This document shows, one piece after another, positions 6,272 through 8,310 of a stretch of DNA of 8,310 nucleotides. How positions within the stretch are numbered: position 1 is the stretch's first letter; the number at the start of each line of letters is the position of its first letter. The notes below the pieces were generated by a model. That model had not been told where the DNA came from. It made no database searches and saw only the letters and a list, made by a program, of their open reading frames with translations. This stretch comes from Verrucomicrobiia bacterium. GTDB taxonomy: Bacteria > Verrucomicrobiota > Verrucomicrobiae > Limisphaerales > UBA11358. The position numbers were made by a program, and so were the translations under genes. The DNA lies in the NCBI GenBank assembly GCA_030042375.1, contig JASHZU010000054.1:1-8310 (forward strand). Reading direction: 5' to 3'.

Positions 6272-8310
6272 ATGCAGGATGATAAAATGGCCCAACTGGC
6301 CATTAACACAATTCGTACGCTTTCGATAGATGCGGTTCAAGCGGCCAAATCCGGCCATCCGGGCGCGCCGATGGCGCTGGCGCCGTTGGCTTATACGCTT
6401 TGGAACCGCGTGATGAACTATGATCCCCAGGACCCCATCTGGCCCAATCGCGACCGCTTCGTCTTGTCCAACGGCCACGCTTCAATGCTTCTTTGGTCCA
6501 TCCTTCACCTGACTGGTGTCCAGGCTGTGAACCCCGATTACGAGACGGTGGGAAAGCCGGCTGTCACACTGGATGACATCCGCCATTTCCGGCAGCTTGG
6601 CAGCAAAGCCCCGGGACATCCGGAATATCATTGGACCTCAGGTGTCGAGGCCACCACCGGCCCCCTTGGCCAGGGCGTCGCCATGAGCGTCGGCATGGCC
6701 ATCGCCCAAAAATGGCTCGCCAGTCGGTACAACAAGCCGGGCTTTGAAATTTTTAATTACAATATTTATGCCGTTTGTGGTGACGGCTGCATGATGGAAG
6801 GCGTTAGTTCCGAGGCAGCCTCCATCGCAGGTCATCTCGGCCTCGATAACCTCTGCTGGATTTACGATAACAACCACATCACCATCGAAGGCAGCACCAG
6901 CATTACCTTCACGGAAGACATTGCGGCGCGTTTTCTCGGCTATGGATGGAATGTTCTCCGGGTCGGCGATGCCAATGATCTCGAACGAATCCAAAACGCC
7001 CTGGATACCTTCAAACAAACCAAAGGCCGTCCTACTTTCATCATTTTGGATACCCATATCGGCTATGGTTCGCCCCACGTACAGGATACTGCCGAAGCGC
7101 ATGGCGAACCACTTGGTGATGAGGAAGTCCGCCTGGTCAAAAAAAATTACGGCTGGCCCGAGGACGCCAAATTTTTAGTGCCGGATGGCGTTTATGATGA
7201 TTTCAAAGCCGGGATTGGCAAGCGCGGCAGTGAAGCCAGGAGTAAATGGAACGATCTATTTGCCAAATATAAAACCCAGATTCCGGCGCTGGCCACCGAA
7301 ATTGACCAGATGCAAAAGCGCGAGATTCCATCGGGTTGGGACCGGAACCTTCCGGTCTTTCCTCCGGACGCCAAAGGGCTGGCCGGTCGGGATGCGTCAG
7401 GCAAGGTGCTCAATGTCCTGGCGCAAAACATCCCATGGTTCCTCGGCGGCTCGGCCGACCTCGGCCCTTCTAATCGAACCCTGCTGAAGTATGAAGGAGC
7501 CGGCGACTTTGAACCGGGAAGCTACGGCGGAAAAAACATGCATTACGGCGTTCGCGAACATTCTATGGCCGCGCTTGTGAATGGCATGTCTCTCTCAAAA
7601 TTGCGTCCGTACGGGGCCACCTTCTTTATCTTCAGTGATTACGCGCGCCCGGCCATCCGGCTTTCTGCCCTCATGGAACTCTCCACACTGATGGTGTTTT
7701 CCCATGACGCCATGGGAGATGGCGAAGATGGCCCCACGCATCAGCCAATCGAACAACTGGCTTCTTTGCGCGCCATTCCCGGGCTCGTGTTGTTGCGTCC
7801 CGGCGATGCCAATGAAGTAGTTGAGGCCTATCGTTACGTTTTGCAACTGCGCCACAAGCCGGCCCTCATCGTCGTATCGCGCCAGCCCTTGCCGACGTTG
7901 GATCGAAACAAATATGCCCCTGCTGCCGGCGTCGCGCGTGGCGCTTATATTTTGGCCGACGCCCCCGGTGCGAATCCGGAGATTATTCTGATTGCCTCCG
8001 GCAGTGAGGTGAGCCTGGCTGTGCAGGCGCATGAACAATTGATAAAAGAAGGCATCCGTTCGCGCGTGGTTTCCATGCCGTCATGGGATATTTTCGAAGA
8101 CCAGACAAAAGAATACAAAAACTCCGTGCTGCCGCCGGCAGTAACCGCGCGTGTTGCCATCGAGCAGGCTTCGACGTTCGGCTGGCAATGTTATGTTGGC
8201 ACCACCGGGCGGGTCATCGGCATGCATACGTTTGGCGCCTCCGCGCCGCTCAAGGAACTTCAAAAACATTTCGGCTTCGAACCGGACAAGGTGGTTGAAA
8301 TTTGCAAATC
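6272..8310 (+). CDS. tkt: transketolase (3' end cut by window edge)
   Basis: Thiamine-diphosphate enzyme that moves two-carbon units between ketose and aldose phosphates (xylulose 5-phosphate, ribose 5-phosphate, erythrose 4-phosphate). The frame is open for 679 codons with no stop before the edge. E. coli TktA has 663 residues and the visible end (FGFEPDKVVEIC) resembles the family's C-terminal helix, so probably only a few residues are missing. Signature 1, SGHPGAPM (27-34), carries H29; LSNGHAS (65-71) carries H69. The ThDP/Mg motif runs from GDG (170-172) to DNN (199-201). H277 lies in EAHGEP, the catalytic Glu is E429 in GVREHSM, signature 2 is GEDGPTHQP (484-492) with H490, and the phosphate-binding Arg is R537 in SRQPL. 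All expected residues are present. The dihydroxyacetone synthase alternative is unlikely next to rpiB and zwf. Confidence 0.95.
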   Translation, partial: MQDDKMAQLAINTIRTLSIDAVQAAKSGHPGAPMALAPLAYTLWNRVMNYDPQDPIWPNRDRFVLSNGHASMLLWSILHLTGVQAVNPDYETVGKPAVTLDDIRHFRQLGSKAPGHPEYHWTSGVEATTGPLGQGVAMSVGMAIAQKWLASRYNKPGFEIFNYNIYAVCGDGCMMEGVSSEAASIAGHLGLDNLCWIYDNNHITIEGSTSITFTEDIAARFLGYGWNVLRVGDANDLERIQNALDTFKQTKGRPTFIILDTHIGYGSPHVQDTAEAHGEPLGDEEVRLVKKNYGWPEDAKFLVPDGVYDDFKAGIGKRGSEARSKWNDLFAKYKTQIPALATEIDQMQKREIPSGWDRNLPVFPPDAKGLAGRDASGKVLNVLAQNIPWFLGGSADLGPSNRTLLKYEGAGDFEPGSYGGKNMHYGVREHSMAALVNGMSLSKLRPYGATFFIFSDYARPAIRLSALMELSTLMVFSHDAMGDGEDGPTHQPIEQLASLRAIPGLVLLRPGDANEVVEAYRYVLQLRHKPALIVVSRQPLPTLDRNKYAPAAGVARGAYILADAPGANPEIILIASGSEVSLAVQAHEQLIKEGIRSRVVSMPSWDIFEDQTKEYKNSVLPPAVTARVAIEQASTFGWQCYVGTTGRVIGMHTFGASAPLKELQKHFGFEPDKVVEICK

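Noticed and set aside
1..8310. Mobile elements, CRISPR arrays, tRNA/rRNA genes, terminator hairpins or riboswitches
   Set aside because: Almost every base is in one of the coding genes, and the two gaps of 42 and 21 bases are too small and show no inverted repeats or conserved structure.

Overview
This is a stretch of bacterial chromosome carrying a dense central-carbon operon. All seven recognisable genes lie on the + strand, followed from the left edge by the tail of an eighth frame. In order: the 3' end of an unidentified upstream gene, pgi (glucose-6-phosphate isomerase), a class I fructose-bisphosphate aldolase, a short-type gnd (decarboxylating 6-phosphogluconate dehydrogenase), zwf (glucose-6-phosphate dehydrogenase), pgl (6-phosphogluconolactonase), rpiB (ribose-5-phosphate isomerase B) and tkt (transketolase), which runs off the right edge only a few codons before its expected end.

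The layout is extremely compact. Stop and start overlap as ATGA at three junctions (upstream frame/pgi, pgi/aldolase, gnd/zwf). pgl and rpiB overlap by 10 bases, and zwf and pgl are 7 bases apart. The only gaps are 42 bases before gnd and 21 bases before tkt. I see no convincing promoter, terminator, RNA gene, repeat array, mobile element or CRISPR, so the genes are best read as one transcription unit whose promoter lies to the left of the window and whose end lies to the right.

Together the enzymes form the oxidative pentose phosphate pathway (Zwf, Pgl, Gnd), part of the non-oxidative branch (RpiB, Tkt) and the links back to glycolysis (Pgi, aldolase). Glucose 6-phosphate is oxidised to ribulose 5-phosphate with reducing power. 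The pentose phosphates are rearranged, and Pgi can return fructose 6-phosphate to glucose 6-phosphate for another turn. Ribulose-phosphate 3-epimerase, transaldolase and phosphofructokinase are not in the window.

The organism is a bacterium of moderate GC (low to mid 50s per cent by eye) with purine-rich AAGGAG-type ribosome binding sites. The combination of short Gnd, bacterial class I aldolase, and RpiB of the type carrying GVE-x-D-x-MN suggests a Verrucomicrobiota/Planctomycetota/Acidobacteriota-like lineage. My best guess is Verrucomicrobiota, but this is inference from protein style, not a database match.

I did not find an undescribed system. The points worth a second look are residue-level: an Asp where RpiB usually has its active-site His, a Gly after the DHYLGK motif of Zwf, and unusual coenzyme-site residues in Zwf and Gnd. 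A further question is how the cycle closes without transaldolase in the cluster.
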